The notes below the pieces were generated by a model. It ran no database searches and was not told the DNA's origin. It was given only the letters and a program-made list of their open reading frames with translations. Below are positions 36,007 to 45,202 of a DNA stretch of 64,000 bases, piece after piece. Both the position numbers and the translations under genes were made by a program. The stretch comes from Aurantimonas sp036549475 (lineage in GTDB: Bacteria > Pseudomonadota > Alphaproteobacteria > Rhizobiales > Rhizobiaceae), in assembly GCF_036549475.1 (NCBI RefSeq), contig NZ_JAZHLI010000002.1, positions 1 to 64,000 on the forward strand. Direction: 5' to 3'. Positions within the stretch are counted from its first letter, which is position 1. The number at the start of each line of letters is the position of its first letter.

Positions 36007-36035
36007 AATGTTTGTCACGGGTGGCGAGCTTTCAA
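36007..36035 (-). promoter_or_regulatory. candidate promoter of the aldehyde dehydrogenase gene
   Basis: On the minus strand TTGAAA (36035-36030) and AACATT (36012-36007) are 17 bases apart, about 50 bases upstream of the ATG at 35957. The -10 is weak. Confidence 0.3.
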
Positions 36036-36049
36036 TGCATACGTCGAGA

Positions 36050-36082
36050 TTAGAGCGCCATGCATCCGACCGGATGCTCTAA
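36050..36082. repeat. intergenic palindrome (TTAGAG...CTCTAA)
   Basis: TTAGAG and CTCTAA flank GCATCCG-AC-CGGATGC, a perfect inner hairpin, in the 443-base gap between two divergent genes. Palindromic intergenic repeats of this look are common in Hyphomicrobiales genomes. The rest of the gap (36083-36400) shows no gene or clear signal. Confidence 0.4.
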
Positions 36083-36400
36083 CCCGTTGAAACTCCGCAT
36101 CGTGCTTTCTGAAAATCTATCCGATCTTCGTGTCAGGGCGGCAAGGCCGAAAGGCCATCTGCACGAGTCATGCGACGCGTCGGCGCCATTCGCCGATGAC
36201 CCGCCACACGTGTCATCATATGACGCTCGGGGCAAGGCCGGCGATGTGCTATGGGTCGCGACCGGGAGGGCGACCAGCCCAAGGGATACATTGCCGTCGC
36301 CGGGTCGGAAGCCTGGAGTCGGTCAGTGAGGGCGGCTTGGGCCGGCGCGGCGGTGTGAGGCGCCGACCTGCCGGTGAGCGCAAGTTCGGACGAAGGGGGC

Positions 36401-37387
36401 ATGATGGAACGGCGAAGGCTTGGAACGAACGGACCGGAGGTCGCGCCCGTGGGGCTCGGCTGCATGAGCTTCGGAGGCATCTACGGGGCAACCGACGTGG
36501 TGGAGAGCCATCGCACGCTGGCCCGGGCGATCGATCTGGGGATCGACCACCTGGATACCGCCGACATCTATGGCCAGGGCGTCTCGGAAGAGGTGATCGG
36601 CAGCTTCCTGAAGACCCGGCCGCACCGTTTCGTCATCGCCACCAAGGCCGCGATCAAGGTGTCGCCGCAGCGCAGCTTCGACAATTCGCCCGACCATCTG
36701 CGAAGTGCCCTCGAAGGCTCGCTGCGCCGGCTGGGCGTCGAACATGTGGATCTGTTCTACATCCACCGGCGCGAGGCCGGGCGCCCGATCGAGGACGTGA
36801 TGGCGACGCTGGTGCGCTTCAAGGAGGAGGGCAAGATCGGCGCGATCGGCCTGTCCGAAATCTCGCCGGGCACGCTGCGCCGGGCCAATGCCGTGCATCC
36901 GGTGGCCGCGGTGCAGAACGAATATTCCCTCTGGACGCGGCTGCCCGAACTCGGCCTCATCCAGGAATGCGAGCGCTCGGGGACTGCGCTGGTGGCCTTC
37001 TCGCCGCTGGCGCGCGGCATGTTCGGCGCCAGGAAGCTGGTGCCGGCTGATTTTCCGCCGGGTGATTTCCGCATCACCAATCCGCGTTTCATGGAGCCGA
37101 ATTTCAGCCACAACCTCGCCGCTGCCGACCGCTTCCGGGCGTTCGCAGCGGAGCGCGGCCAGTCGCCTGCGGCGCTGGCAATCGCGTGGGTGCTGCACCG
37201 CTCGGCGCAGATCGTGGCCATCCCCGGCACGCGCTCGGCACTGCATCTGGAAGACGATGCCGCGGCAATGGCGATCCGCCTGTCGCCGGAGGACATGGCC
37301 GTCATCGAGGCCGTGCTGCCGGTGGGCTTTGCCCATGGCGACCGCTATTCCGACGCCCAGGCCGTCGGGCCGGAACGCTATTGCTGA
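36401..37387 (+). CDS. aldo/keto reductase
   Basis: A 328-aa TIM-barrel oxidoreductase with the tetrad visible: Asp and Tyr in HLDTADIYG, Lys in VIATKAAIK and His in LFYIHRREAG. The C-terminal NADP(H)-binding end IPGTRSALHLEDDA is also present. It reduces a sugar-derived or other carbonyl. ATG 36401 follows GAAGGGGG; the adjacent ATG at 36404 is equally possible. It is followed by a ThDP enzyme gene after 184 bases. Confidence 0.88.
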   Translation: MMERRRLGTNGPEVAPVGLGCMSFGGIYGATDVVESHRTLARAIDLGIDHLDTADIYGQGVSEEVIGSFLKTRPHRFVIATKAAIKVSPQRSFDNSPDHLRSALEGSLRRLGVEHVDLFYIHRREAGRPIEDVMATLVRFKEEGKIGAIGLSEISPGTLRRANAVHPVAAVQNEYSLWTRLPELGLIQECERSGTALVAFSPLARGMFGARKLVPADFPPGDFRITNPRFMEPNFSHNLAAADRFRAFAAERGQSPAALAIAWVLHRSAQIVAIPGTRSALHLEDDAAAMAIRLSPEDMAVIEAVLPVGFAHGDRYSDAQAVGPERYC

Positions 37388-37571
37388 GCCGGCACATCAG
37401 AGCCGGCCCCGGCCGCCTTGGCGCGGGCCTTCCGGGCGAGTTAAGCTCGCAGCTCGCGCCCCGGCCGGCGCCGATCCACCGCCCGCATCCGCGGGATCCA
37501 TCCGGCGTGATCCTCGCGCCATCTGCAGGACGGTCTTTCCGACCGCTCATTTCCTCGAGGTCGATCCGAAC

Positions 37572-39248
37572 ATGACCCAGTCGCAAGCCAACACCCGCAA
37601 CGGTGGCCGCATCCTGGTGGACCAGCTCCTGAAGCAGGGGGCGGATACTGCCTTCTGCGTGCCCGGCGAGAGCTATCTGGCGGTGCTCGACGCACTGTAT
37701 GACAGCCGCGACGACATCCGCCTGATCAATGCCCGCCACGAGGCCGGCGCCGCCAACATGGCCGACGCCTACGGCAAGCTGGCCGGCCGGCCGGGCCTGT
37801 GCTTCGTCACACGCGGGCCCGGTGCCTGCCACGCGGCGGTCGGCGTCCACACCGCCTTCCAGGATTCCACGCCGATGATCCTGTTCGTCGGCCAGGTCGG
37901 CCGCGACATGCGCGACCGCGAGGCCTTCCAGGAGATCGACTACCGGCGGATGTTCTCGCCCGTCGCCAAATGGGCCGCCGAGATCGAGACGACCGCGCGC
38001 ATTCCCGAATATGTCGCGCGGGCCTACCAGGTGGCGATGTCGGGACGGCCGGGGCCGGTGGTGCTGGCGCTGCCCGAGGACATGCTGACCGAGATGGCCA
38101 GCGTCGGCGATGCGCCGAAGGTGAAGCCCGTCCAGGGGCATGTAACCGCCGACGACGCTGCGGCGATCCGGGCGATCCTCGCCGAGGCGAAGCATCCGCT
38201 GCTGCTGGTCGGCGGCAGCGGCTGGACCGACGAGGCGGCCCGCGACATCACCGCCTTTGCCGAGGCGAACGGGCTGCCGGTTGCCAGCTCCTTCCGCCGG
38301 CAGGACGTGGTCTCGGCCGCTTCCTCCAGCTTCGTCGGCGATTTCGGCACGGCCGGTGCGCCAAGCCTGGTCAGGCGGATGCAGGAGGTCGACGTCCTGA
38401 TGGTCGCCGGCGCCCGGCTCGGCGAGATGACGACCAAGGGCTATACCACCCTCGACACGCCATCGCCGCGGCCGCGGCTCATCCATGTCCATGCCGGCGC
38501 AGAGGAGGTGGGCCGGGTGTTCCAGCCCGAACTCGGCCTCTGCGCCTCGCCGGCCTCGCTGGCCGGTGCACTTGCCGAGGCCCGCTGGTTCGAGCCGTCG
38601 CATTTCGAGGGCTGGCGGACGCAGCTGCGCCAGGAATTCCTTGCCGACGTGGAGCCGGAGCGGGAGGCGGGTGCGCTGGATCTGGCGGCGGCCTTCACCA
38701 CCCTGCGCGAACGGCTGGAGACGGACGCCATCGTCACGCTGGATGCGGGCAACCACACCGGCTGGCCGCAGCGCTATCTGCGCTACGGGCGGCCCGGGCG
38801 GCAGATCGGATCGACCGCCGGCGCGATGGGCTATGCGGTGCCGGCGGCGGTCGCCGCGGCGATCGCCCATCCCGACCGCACCGTGATCGGCTGCGTCGGC
38901 GACGGCGGCTTCCAGATGAGCGGCCTCGAACTGGCAACTGCGGTGCAGTATGGCGCGCGGCCGATCATCTTCGTCTTCGCCAATGGCACCTACGGGACGA
39001 TCCGCATGCATCAGGAGCGGGAATATCCCGTCCGCGTCGTCGGGACGGACCTGCAGAACCCGGACTTTGCCGCCATGGCGATTGCAATGGGTGCGCATGG
39101 CGAACGCGTCACCACCACGGATGAGTTCATGCCCGCCTTCGAGCGGGCGCGCGCCTCCGGCAAGGCGGCGCTGATCGAACTCGTCACCGATGCCGAGCGC
39201 ATCTCGACCCGCACGACCGTCACGAAGCTGCGCGGCCTCAGCAAATAA
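37572..39248 (+). CDS. thiamine diphosphate-dependent enzyme, acetolactate synthase-like (1)
   Basis: A 558-aa three-domain ThDP enzyme. The N-terminal pyrimidine domain carries the cofactor-activating Glu in NARHEAGAANMADAYG (about residue 55), followed by a central domain. The pyrophosphate domain has GDG...N in VGDGGFQMSGLELAT and FANGTYGTIR (about residues 443-475). It resembles acetolactate synthase large subunits, but no regulatory-subunit gene is nearby, so catabolic decarboxylation or carboligation of a 2-keto acid is likelier than branched-chain synthesis. ATG 37572 begins the family homology; upstream in-frame sequence belongs to another gene. Confidence 0.87.
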   Translation: MTQSQANTRNGGRILVDQLLKQGADTAFCVPGESYLAVLDALYDSRDDIRLINARHEAGAANMADAYGKLAGRPGLCFVTRGPGACHAAVGVHTAFQDSTPMILFVGQVGRDMRDREAFQEIDYRRMFSPVAKWAAEIETTARIPEYVARAYQVAMSGRPGPVVLALPEDMLTEMASVGDAPKVKPVQGHVTADDAAAIRAILAEAKHPLLLVGGSGWTDEAARDITAFAEANGLPVASSFRRQDVVSAASSSFVGDFGTAGAPSLVRRMQEVDVLMVAGARLGEMTTKGYTTLDTPSPRPRLIHVHAGAEEVGRVFQPELGLCASPASLAGALAEARWFEPSHFEGWRTQLRQEFLADVEPEREAGALDLAAAFTTLRERLETDAIVTLDAGNHTGWPQRYLRYGRPGRQIGSTAGAMGYAVPAAVAAAIAHPDRTVIGCVGDGGFQMSGLELATAVQYGARPIIFVFANGTYGTIRMHQEREYPVRVVGTDLQNPDFAAMAIAMGAHGERVTTTDEFMPAFERARASGKAALIELVTDAERISTRTTVTKLRGLSK

Positions 39249-39342
39249 CCGCCGTTTCAGCCTGCGGCCGGTCTTCGCCGCGCAGCAGGCTGCCAGGCAC
39301 ATCCATTTTCAGGACCACAGCACTCCGGGAGGACACGCACCG

Positions 39343-39972
39343 ATGATCGATCTCTACACTTGGACCACGCCCAATGGCCGCAAGGTCTCCATCGCGCTGG
39401 AGGAAATGGGGCTTCCCTATGAAGTCCACTCCGTCGACATCACCAAGGACGAGCAGTTCGATCCGGAATTCCTGAAGATCGCGCCCAACAACAAGATCCC
39501 CGCCATCGTCGACCGCGACACCGGCCTGACGCTGATGGAATCGGGCGCGATCCTGATCTATCTGGCGGAAAAGTCGGGCAAGCTGATGCCGAGCGACCCG
39601 ACGGGCCGGATGAAGACCATCGAATGGCTGATGTGGCAGATGGGCGGCTTCGGCCCGATGCTGGGCCAGGCGCACCAGTATCTGAAGTTCAACAAGGGCA
39701 AGGCGCCCTTCGCCGAGGAGCGCTTCTCCAAGGAAGTCCGCCGGCTCTACGGCGTCCTCGACACCCAGCTCGGCCGCGAGCCCTATGTGGCCGGCGAATA
39801 TTCGATCGCCGACCTGTCGATCTGGCCCTGGGTGTCGCGCCACGAATGGCAGGAGATCTCGCTCCACGACTTCCCCAATGTGAAGCGCTGGTATGTGGAG
39901 CTTGCCGGGCGCGAGGCCGTGCAGAAGGGCTATCACGTGCCGAAATTCACCCAGGACATTCCGATGCCCTGA
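39343..39972 (+). CDS. nu-class (YfcG/YghU-like) glutathione S-transferase
   Basis: A 209-aa GST. The N-terminal thioredoxin-fold domain begins YTWTTPNGRKVSIALEEMGL, with the TPNGRK active-site loop of nu-class enzymes, and continues with PNNKIPAIVD and the glutathione-binding LMESGAILIYLAEKSG. An all-helical C-terminal domain follows. Nu-class enzymes have disulfide-bond reductase activity on glutathionyl substrates. ATG 39343 follows CGGGAGGACACG. It lies 94 bases after the ThDP enzyme gene. Confidence 0.87.
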   Translation: MIDLYTWTTPNGRKVSIALEEMGLPYEVHSVDITKDEQFDPEFLKIAPNNKIPAIVDRDTGLTLMESGAILIYLAEKSGKLMPSDPTGRMKTIEWLMWQMGGFGPMLGQAHQYLKFNKGKAPFAEERFSKEVRRLYGVLDTQLGREPYVAGEYSIADLSIWPWVSRHEWQEISLHDFPNVKRWYVELAGREAVQKGYHVPKFTQDIPMP

Positions 39973-39997
39973 CGGTCTCATGCCTGGAAGAACGGAA

Positions 39998-40026
39998 GAA
40001 GGCGGGGCGCACGGCGTCCCGCCTTC
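39998..40026. terminator. bidirectional terminator between gst and the TAXI-TRAP operon
   Basis: GAAGGCGGG (39998-40006) and CCCGCCTTC (40018-40026) form a hairpin in the 60-base gap between the convergent stops. The T-rich flank is short. Confidence 0.7.
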
Positions 40027-40032
40027 CTCGTG

Positions 40033-41991
40033 TCAGCCGTTGCGCGGCAGCCGGCTTTCGGCCGGCACCTCCAGCAGGTCGCTGGGCTCGATGGGCGCGT
40101 TCTCCGGCGCCTCCACATGCCCCGTGTCGACCTTGCGCTGGCTGCGCGGCACATAGTCGGGGGCTGGCCAGCGCATGTTGAGGAACAGGCCCAGCGCCCC
40201 CAGACCGGCGCCGACCAGGTCGGTCGTCAGGCCGGGCTTGATCAGCGTGAAGGCGGCGATGACATAGATCGCCCGCGTCGGCCAGTTGGCCGGTTTCAGC
40301 AGATAGCCCGAGAGCCCGCCGGTCAGCAGCGTGACGCCGGTGATTGCGGTCACGACGGAGATGGCGACCTTGTCCCAGTCGCCGATCAGCAGCAGCGACG
40401 GGCCGAAGACGAACATGAACGGGATGATGTAGCCGGTCAGCGCCAGCTTCACGGCCGCGATACTGGTGTCCCAGACCGCCGAGCGGCTGATGCCGCAGGC
40501 CGCGTAGACGGCGATCGCGACCGGCGGGGTGATGGCGGACAGGATGGCGAAGTACAGCACGAACATGTGCGCCGCCTCGACAGCCACGCCGAGCCGCACG
40601 AGTGCCGGCACCAGCAGCGCCACCTGGACGATGTAAGCGGGGGTGGTCGGCATGCCCATGCCGAGGATGATCCCGGCCACCATGGTCAGCAGCAGCGCCG
40701 GCAGCAGCATGTCCTGGGCCGCGGCACGCACGATGCTGGTGAAGGTGAGGCCGAGCCCGGTCTGGGCGATGACGCCGATGACGATGCCGGCCGTGGCGCA
40801 GGCCATGGCCACGATCACCGAGTTGATGGCGCCGGCCTCCAGCCCGTCGATCAGCTTGGCGATGGTGAATTCGCTGCGGGTGGTGCTGCGCATCAGGACG
40901 ACCGGCACGACCGAGAAGATGCCCATCAGCGCCGAGAAGGGGGCGGAGAAACCGTACATCAGCGTGCCGATGATGATGACCAGCGGCAGGAAGAGATGGC
41001 CGCGCTCGCGCAGCACTTCGCCGACGCGGGGCAGATCGGCCTTGGGCAGGCCCTTGAGGCCCTGCTTCTTGGCCTCGAAATGCACGGCAAGGAAGACTGC
41101 GAGGTAGTAGAGCAGGGCCGGCAGCAGCGCGAAGGCGGCGACCTTGAGATAGCTGACGCCGAGAAACTCGGCCATGACGAAGGCTGCCGCGCCCATGATC
41201 GGCGGCATGATCTGGCCGCCGGTGGAGGCGACCGCCTCGACCGCGCCGGCAAAATGCGGCGGGTAGCCGATGCGCTTCATCAGCGGGATGGTGAAGGTGC
41301 CGGTGGTCATCACGTTTGCGACCGCCGAGCCCGAGACCGAGCCGAACAGGCCCGAGGTGACGACGGCGACCTTGGCCGGGCCGCCGGCCTGGCTGCCGGT
41401 GAGCGCCAGGGCGAAATCCATGAACAGCTTGCCGATGCCGAGCCGCTCGGCGAGGGCGCCGAAGATGACGAACAGCACGACATAGGTGGCGGACACCTGC
41501 GCCGGGATGCCGAACAGCGCGTCGGTCGTCATGTACTGGTATTCGAGCAGGCGGATGAGATGGGTGTTGGTGAAGAACACCTGGTAGCCGAGGAAGATCA
41601 GCGCGGTGATCGGCAGGATCGGGCCGATGGCGCGGCGCGTGGCTTCCAGCACCACGACGATCATTAGCGTGGCGAAGCTCAGGTCGGTGGCCGAGACCGG
41701 CCCGACATAGGCCATCCGGGTGTTGAAATATTGCTGCTCGACGATGGGATAAGCCGAGGCGGCGATCGAGCCGATCAGGAACAGCCAGTCGAGCGGACGA
41801 GGGGCCTTGCTCTGGCCCGAGGCGAACATCGGCAGGGACAGATAGGCCAGCACGAGCGCAAAGCCGAAATGCGTCGCGCGAAGGGTGAAGGCGTTGGGCG
41901 GCCCGAAATAGGCGACATACAGGTGGAAGAGGCTCATCGTCACGGCGACGACGGTGATCGACCGCTTCAACCAGAGTTCGTGTCGGAACAT
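40033..41991 (-). CDS. TRAP transporter fused permease (4TM/12TM, TAXI type)
   Basis: A 652-aa inner-membrane protein fusing DctQ-like N-terminal helices with a DctM-like domain, the usual layout of TAXI-TRAP permeases. DctM-type motifs include FGSVSGSAVANVMTTGTFTI (about residues 213-232), MPPIMGAAAFVMAEFLG, and GMGMPTTPAYIVQVALLVPA in the second half. It is last in a three-gene operon after the dehydrogenase and the TAXI binding protein. The substrate is unknown. Confidence 0.9.
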   Translation of the reverse strand: MFRHELWLKRSITVVAVTMSLFHLYVAYFGPPNAFTLRATHFGFALVLAYLSLPMFASGQSKAPRPLDWLFLIGSIAASAYPIVEQQYFNTRMAYVGPVSATDLSFATLMIVVVLEATRRAIGPILPITALIFLGYQVFFTNTHLIRLLEYQYMTTDALFGIPAQVSATYVVLFVIFGALAERLGIGKLFMDFALALTGSQAGGPAKVAVVTSGLFGSVSGSAVANVMTTGTFTIPLMKRIGYPPHFAGAVEAVASTGGQIMPPIMGAAAFVMAEFLGVSYLKVAAFALLPALLYYLAVFLAVHFEAKKQGLKGLPKADLPRVGEVLRERGHLFLPLVIIIGTLMYGFSAPFSALMGIFSVVPVVLMRSTTRSEFTIAKLIDGLEAGAINSVIVAMACATAGIVIGVIAQTGLGLTFTSIVRAAAQDMLLPALLLTMVAGIILGMGMPTTPAYIVQVALLVPALVRLGVAVEAAHMFVLYFAILSAITPPVAIAVYAACGISRSAVWDTSIAAVKLALTGYIIPFMFVFGPSLLLIGDWDKVAISVVTAITGVTLLTGGLSGYLLKPANWPTRAIYVIAAFTLIKPGLTTDLVGAGLGALGLFLNMRWPAPDYVPRSQRKVDTGHVEAPENAPIEPSDLLEVPAESRLPRNG

Positions 41992-42061
41992 CTCACCCCC
42001 CGTGGACAGGCCAGTCCGCTGGACCCGTCGCTGTGCCGCCCGCAGGCTTCCTCAAGCAGAA

Positions 42062-42091
42062 GGCGTGCGGCTCCTCCCGAAGCCGCACGCC
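42062..42091 (-). terminator. intercistronic hairpin after the TAXI binding-protein gene
   Basis: GGCGTGCGGCT (42062-42072) and AGCCGCACGCC (42081-42091) pair perfectly around an 8-base loop, 12 bases past the binding-protein stop and 70 bases before the permease start. It has the same placement as the hairpin after dctP at 29942-29968, so partial termination or mRNA protection is likely. Confidence 0.65.
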
Positions 42092-42103
42092 CATCGTTTC
42101 GTC

Positions 42104-43042
42104 CTACATCTCGATGCCGTTGGCCTTGTAGAAGGCCTTGGCACCCTCATGCATCGGCACGCCAACGTCCTGGGACATCTCCTCGACGGTGATGTCCTTC
42201 ATCGCGGCGGCGATGGCGGCGAGATCCTGGCGGTTCTCCCACATCTTGCCGAGAATGCCCTCGACCAAGCCGGCGTCCAGATCGCAGCGCGCGATGACAT
42301 GGGTGGCGTAGCCCACCGCGGTCACGTCCTCGTCCTGGCCCGGATAGGAGCCCGCGGGGATGGTCACCGCCGTGTAGCCGGGATTGATCTCGGTCTTCAT
42401 CTTCTCGATGAAGGCATCATCCAGCGGCACGATCTTGATCTCGGACGAATTGGCGAGATCCATGATGGCCGAGGCCGGCACCGTGGTTCCGAGGGTGAAG
42501 ATGTCGGAATTGTTGTCCTGCATCAGCGAGACGCCGTCCGAATAGGACACGTAGTCGACGGCCGCGAGATCCTCATAGGTCAGGCCGGCGGCCTGCAGGA
42601 CGGCGCGGGTCACCTGCTCGGCGGTGTTGCCGACCGGCTGGGTGGCCAGCCGCTTGCCGGCGAAGTCCTCGACCGTTTCGATGCCGGTGCTGGCGGTGGT
42701 GACGATCTGGAAATACTGCGGATAGAGCGTTGCGAGATTGCAGACATTGTCGGCCTCGCCCTCGAAGGGCTCGCGCCCCTTGATGGCGTCGACGGTCGAG
42801 ATGGAATTGGCGAAGCCCATGTCGGCAGCGCCATTCTGGACGCCCTGGACGTTGGCGACACCGCCGCCCGGCAGGACCTGGATCCCGACGCCGTCGGGCG
42901 CCATGCCCTGGATGGCGCCGCCCAGCGGATACCACGAGCCGCCCTGCGGGCCGGTCATCAGCCGCAATTGCTGCGCCTGTGCCGGCAGGGTCATCGCCAT
43001 GCCCACTCCGGCGAGTGCGAGCGTCAGTAGGGTCTTGTTCAT
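42104..43042 (-). CDS. TAXI-family TRAP transporter solute-binding protein
   Basis: A 312-aa periplasmic protein: Sec signal peptide (residues 1-23, ending PAQAQ), then LRLMTGPQGGSWYPLGGAIQGM, the diagnostic TAXI-family N-terminal strand and loop, and GGGVANVQGVQNGAADMGFA. It binds substrate for the fused permease encoded downstream. GGAGGAGAAAGAC precedes the ATG. It lies 42 bases after the LDH2-type dehydrogenase gene. Confidence 0.91.
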   Translation of the reverse strand: MNKTLLTLALAGVGMAMTLPAQAQQLRLMTGPQGGSWYPLGGAIQGMAPDGVGIQVLPGGGVANVQGVQNGAADMGFANSISTVDAIKGREPFEGEADNVCNLATLYPQYFQIVTTASTGIETVEDFAGKRLATQPVGNTAEQVTRAVLQAAGLTYEDLAAVDYVSYSDGVSLMQDNNSDIFTLGTTVPASAIMDLANSSEIKIVPLDDAFIEKMKTEINPGYTAVTIPAGSYPGQDEDVTAVGYATHVIARCDLDAGLVEGILGKMWENRQDLAAIAAAMKDITVEEMSQDVGVPMHEGAKAFYKANGIEM

Positions 43043-43084
43043 GTCTTTCTCCTCCCATTATTTGCGCCCGTCACGGGCGCTCGG

Positions 43085-44161
43085 TCACGTCGACGCGCCC
43101 TCCCGCTCGAACAGGAAGGCGGCGCCCGCCCGTTCGGCAATCTCGCGCAGTTGCGCGGCGAGCTTCGCAGACAAGGGGATGCCGTGCGCCAGCCTGTCGG
43201 CCTCGCGGGCATATTCGGGGTCTCCCGCCACCATCACGGGCGTGGCGGGGTCGATCGGATCGGTGGCGCGCAGGCCGTCGACCATCCGGTCGAGATCGTC
43301 CTCGAATTCGGCGCGCGAGCCGCGGATCATCGCCGGATCGAGCGCAAGGATGAAATGGCCGACATCGTGCTTGCGGCCGGGCTTGCCGCGCAGCGGCGTC
43401 AGCGCGGCGCCGGACAGCACGCTGGACAAGATTTCGACCATGGTGGCGAGGCCGTAGCCCTTGTGTCCGCCCAGCGGCACCAGCAGCGGGTCGAGCAGCG
43501 CCAGGGCGGGATCGCGCTGCGGCGTGCCTTGGCGCGTCAGGGCCCAGCCCTCCGGCAGTTCCGTCTCCGCCCGCTGCGCCAGCTTCAGCTTGCCGATGGC
43601 CGCTGTGGACGTCGCCATGTCGAGGAGAAACGGCTTGCCGCGCGCCGACGGGGCGGCGAAGGCGATCGGATTGGTGCCGAGCTTGGGCTCCAGCCCACCG
43701 GTCGGCACGATGCCGGCCCGCCAGACGGAGGAGGTGGAGATGCCGATCAGGCCCTGTTCGGCCAGGCGCCGCACATAGACGCCTGCTGCGCCGTAATGGT
43801 TGGAATTGCGGATCGACACGGCCGCGATGCCAAAGCGCGAGGCGCGTTCGGCCGCCATGTCGACCGCCATCATGCCCGGGACCTGGCCGAAGCCGGCATC
43901 GCCGTCGATCAGCGCCACGGCGCCCATGTCATGCACGATCCGGATGTCCGGTGTCGCGGTGGCACCGCCATTGGCCAGTTGCTGGTCATACAGCGGCAAC
44001 AGGGTCAGGCCATGCGAATCGATCCCCATGAGGTCTGCCGACACCAGCACGTCGGCGGTCACCGCCGCGTGGGCGTCGCTCATGCCCCAGGCGGTCAGGA
44101 TCGCCAACGCCTGTCGCCGCCAGGTCGCGCCGGCGACCCTCTCGGCCGAGTCGAACTGCAT
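43085..44161 (-). CDS. LDH2/MDH2-family malate/lactate/ureidoglycolate-type dehydrogenase
   Basis: A 358-aa NAD(P)-dependent oxidoreductase of the non-Rossmann LDH2 family (malate, lactate, ureidoglycolate and diketogulonate reductases). Hallmarks are DLMGIDSHGLTLLPLY, with the His of DSHG, SIRNSNHYGAAGVYV, with the catalytic His near residue 120, LGTNPIAFAAP, and LGGHKGYGLATMVEIL. It oxidises an L-2-hydroxy acid or reduces the matching keto acid. First gene of the operon with the TAXI-TRAP transporter, so it may act on the imported compound. Confidence 0.88.
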   Translation of the reverse strand: MQFDSAERVAGATWRRQALAILTAWGMSDAHAAVTADVLVSADLMGIDSHGLTLLPLYDQQLANGGATATPDIRIVHDMGAVALIDGDAGFGQVPGMMAVDMAAERASRFGIAAVSIRNSNHYGAAGVYVRRLAEQGLIGISTSSVWRAGIVPTGGLEPKLGTNPIAFAAPSARGKPFLLDMATSTAAIGKLKLAQRAETELPEGWALTRQGTPQRDPALALLDPLLVPLGGHKGYGLATMVEILSSVLSGAALTPLRGKPGRKHDVGHFILALDPAMIRGSRAEFEDDLDRMVDGLRATDPIDPATPVMVAGDPEYAREADRLAHGIPLSAKLAAQLREIAERAGAAFLFEREGAST

Positions 44162-44379
44162 GCCGTTTCCTCCGGCCGGTTCTTCCTGCGATCTTATGAC
44201 ATGGGGATCGCTTGGGAAGGGACGCCATCATGCCAGTGCCAAAGTTGTCAAGCGGCATCGCGGCAGCGTATGGGATCGGGGGCATCGACGGACGGCCAGA
44301 CGTCGCTATGCTGCCATGGCGTCTTGCGGGGGCGAGACGCGTCCAGGTCGTATGATGATTCAAGGGGAGGGTCGACGCA

Positions 44380-45132
44380 ATGACGTCGCAGAAGAAGATC
44401 GCCGTGGTGACCGGTGCAGGCACCGGCGTGGGCAAGGCCATCACCACCGCACTCGTCGCCGACGGGTTCACGGTCGTGATGACCGGACGCCGGCGCGAAG
44501 TGCTGGAAGAGGCTTCCCGGCAGATCGGCGAGGATTCGACCCTGGTCGTGCCGGCCGACATTTCCGACAAGGCATCGGTCGAGGCGCTGTTTGCTGAAGT
44601 TGAGACGCGCTTCGGCCGGCTCGACCTCCTCGTCAACAATGCCGGCACCGGCACGCCCGCCATCCCGATGGAAGAACTGACCGCCGAGCAGTGGAACATG
44701 GTCGTCGGGGCCAACCTCACCGGCGCGTTCTTCTGCACGCAGGAAGCGTTCCGGATGATGAAGGCGCAGACGCCGCATGGCGGCCGGATCATCAACAACG
44801 GCTCGGTCTCGGCGACGACGCCGCGTCCGAACTCGTCGCCCTATACCGCCACCAAGCATGCCATCACGGGCCTCACCAAGGCGACGGCGCTGGACGGCCG
44901 GCCGTTCGACATCGCCTGCGGCCAGATCGACATCGGCAACGCCACCACCGAGATGACCGCCCGCATGTCCAAGGGCGTGCTGCAGGCGGACGGCACGACG
45001 GCGGTCGAGCCGACCATCGACGCCGGCCATATCGGCCGCGCGGTCGCCCACATGGCGAGCCTGCCGCTGGAAGCCAACGTCCTGACGATGACGGTAATGG
45101 CGACGCAGATGCCCTTCGTCGGCCGCGGATAG
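44380..45132 (+). CDS. short-chain dehydrogenase/reductase (SDR)
   Basis: A 250-aa classical SDR. The NAD-binding VTGAGTGVGKAI (residues 9-20), NNAGTG, a catalytic Ser in NNGSVSATTP and Tyr-x3-Lys in SPYTATKHA are all present. GGGGAGGG precedes the ATG. It is divergent from the LDH2-type gene (218-base shared gap) and heads a rightward series of catabolic genes. The substrate is not predictable. Confidence 0.88.
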   Translation: MTSQKKIAVVTGAGTGVGKAITTALVADGFTVVMTGRRREVLEEASRQIGEDSTLVVPADISDKASVEALFAEVETRFGRLDLLVNNAGTGTPAIPMEELTAEQWNMVVGANLTGAFFCTQEAFRMMKAQTPHGGRIINNGSVSATTPRPNSSPYTATKHAITGLTKATALDGRPFDIACGQIDIGNATTEMTARMSKGVLQADGTTAVEPTIDAGHIGRAVAHMASLPLEANVLTMTVMATQMPFVGRG

Positions 45133-45202
45133 CGCCCGTATCCGTCCGGGCCACCGTCCGGCCCGGACGCCCTCGTGACAGACAAGCAGAGCAGGAAACA
45201 CG

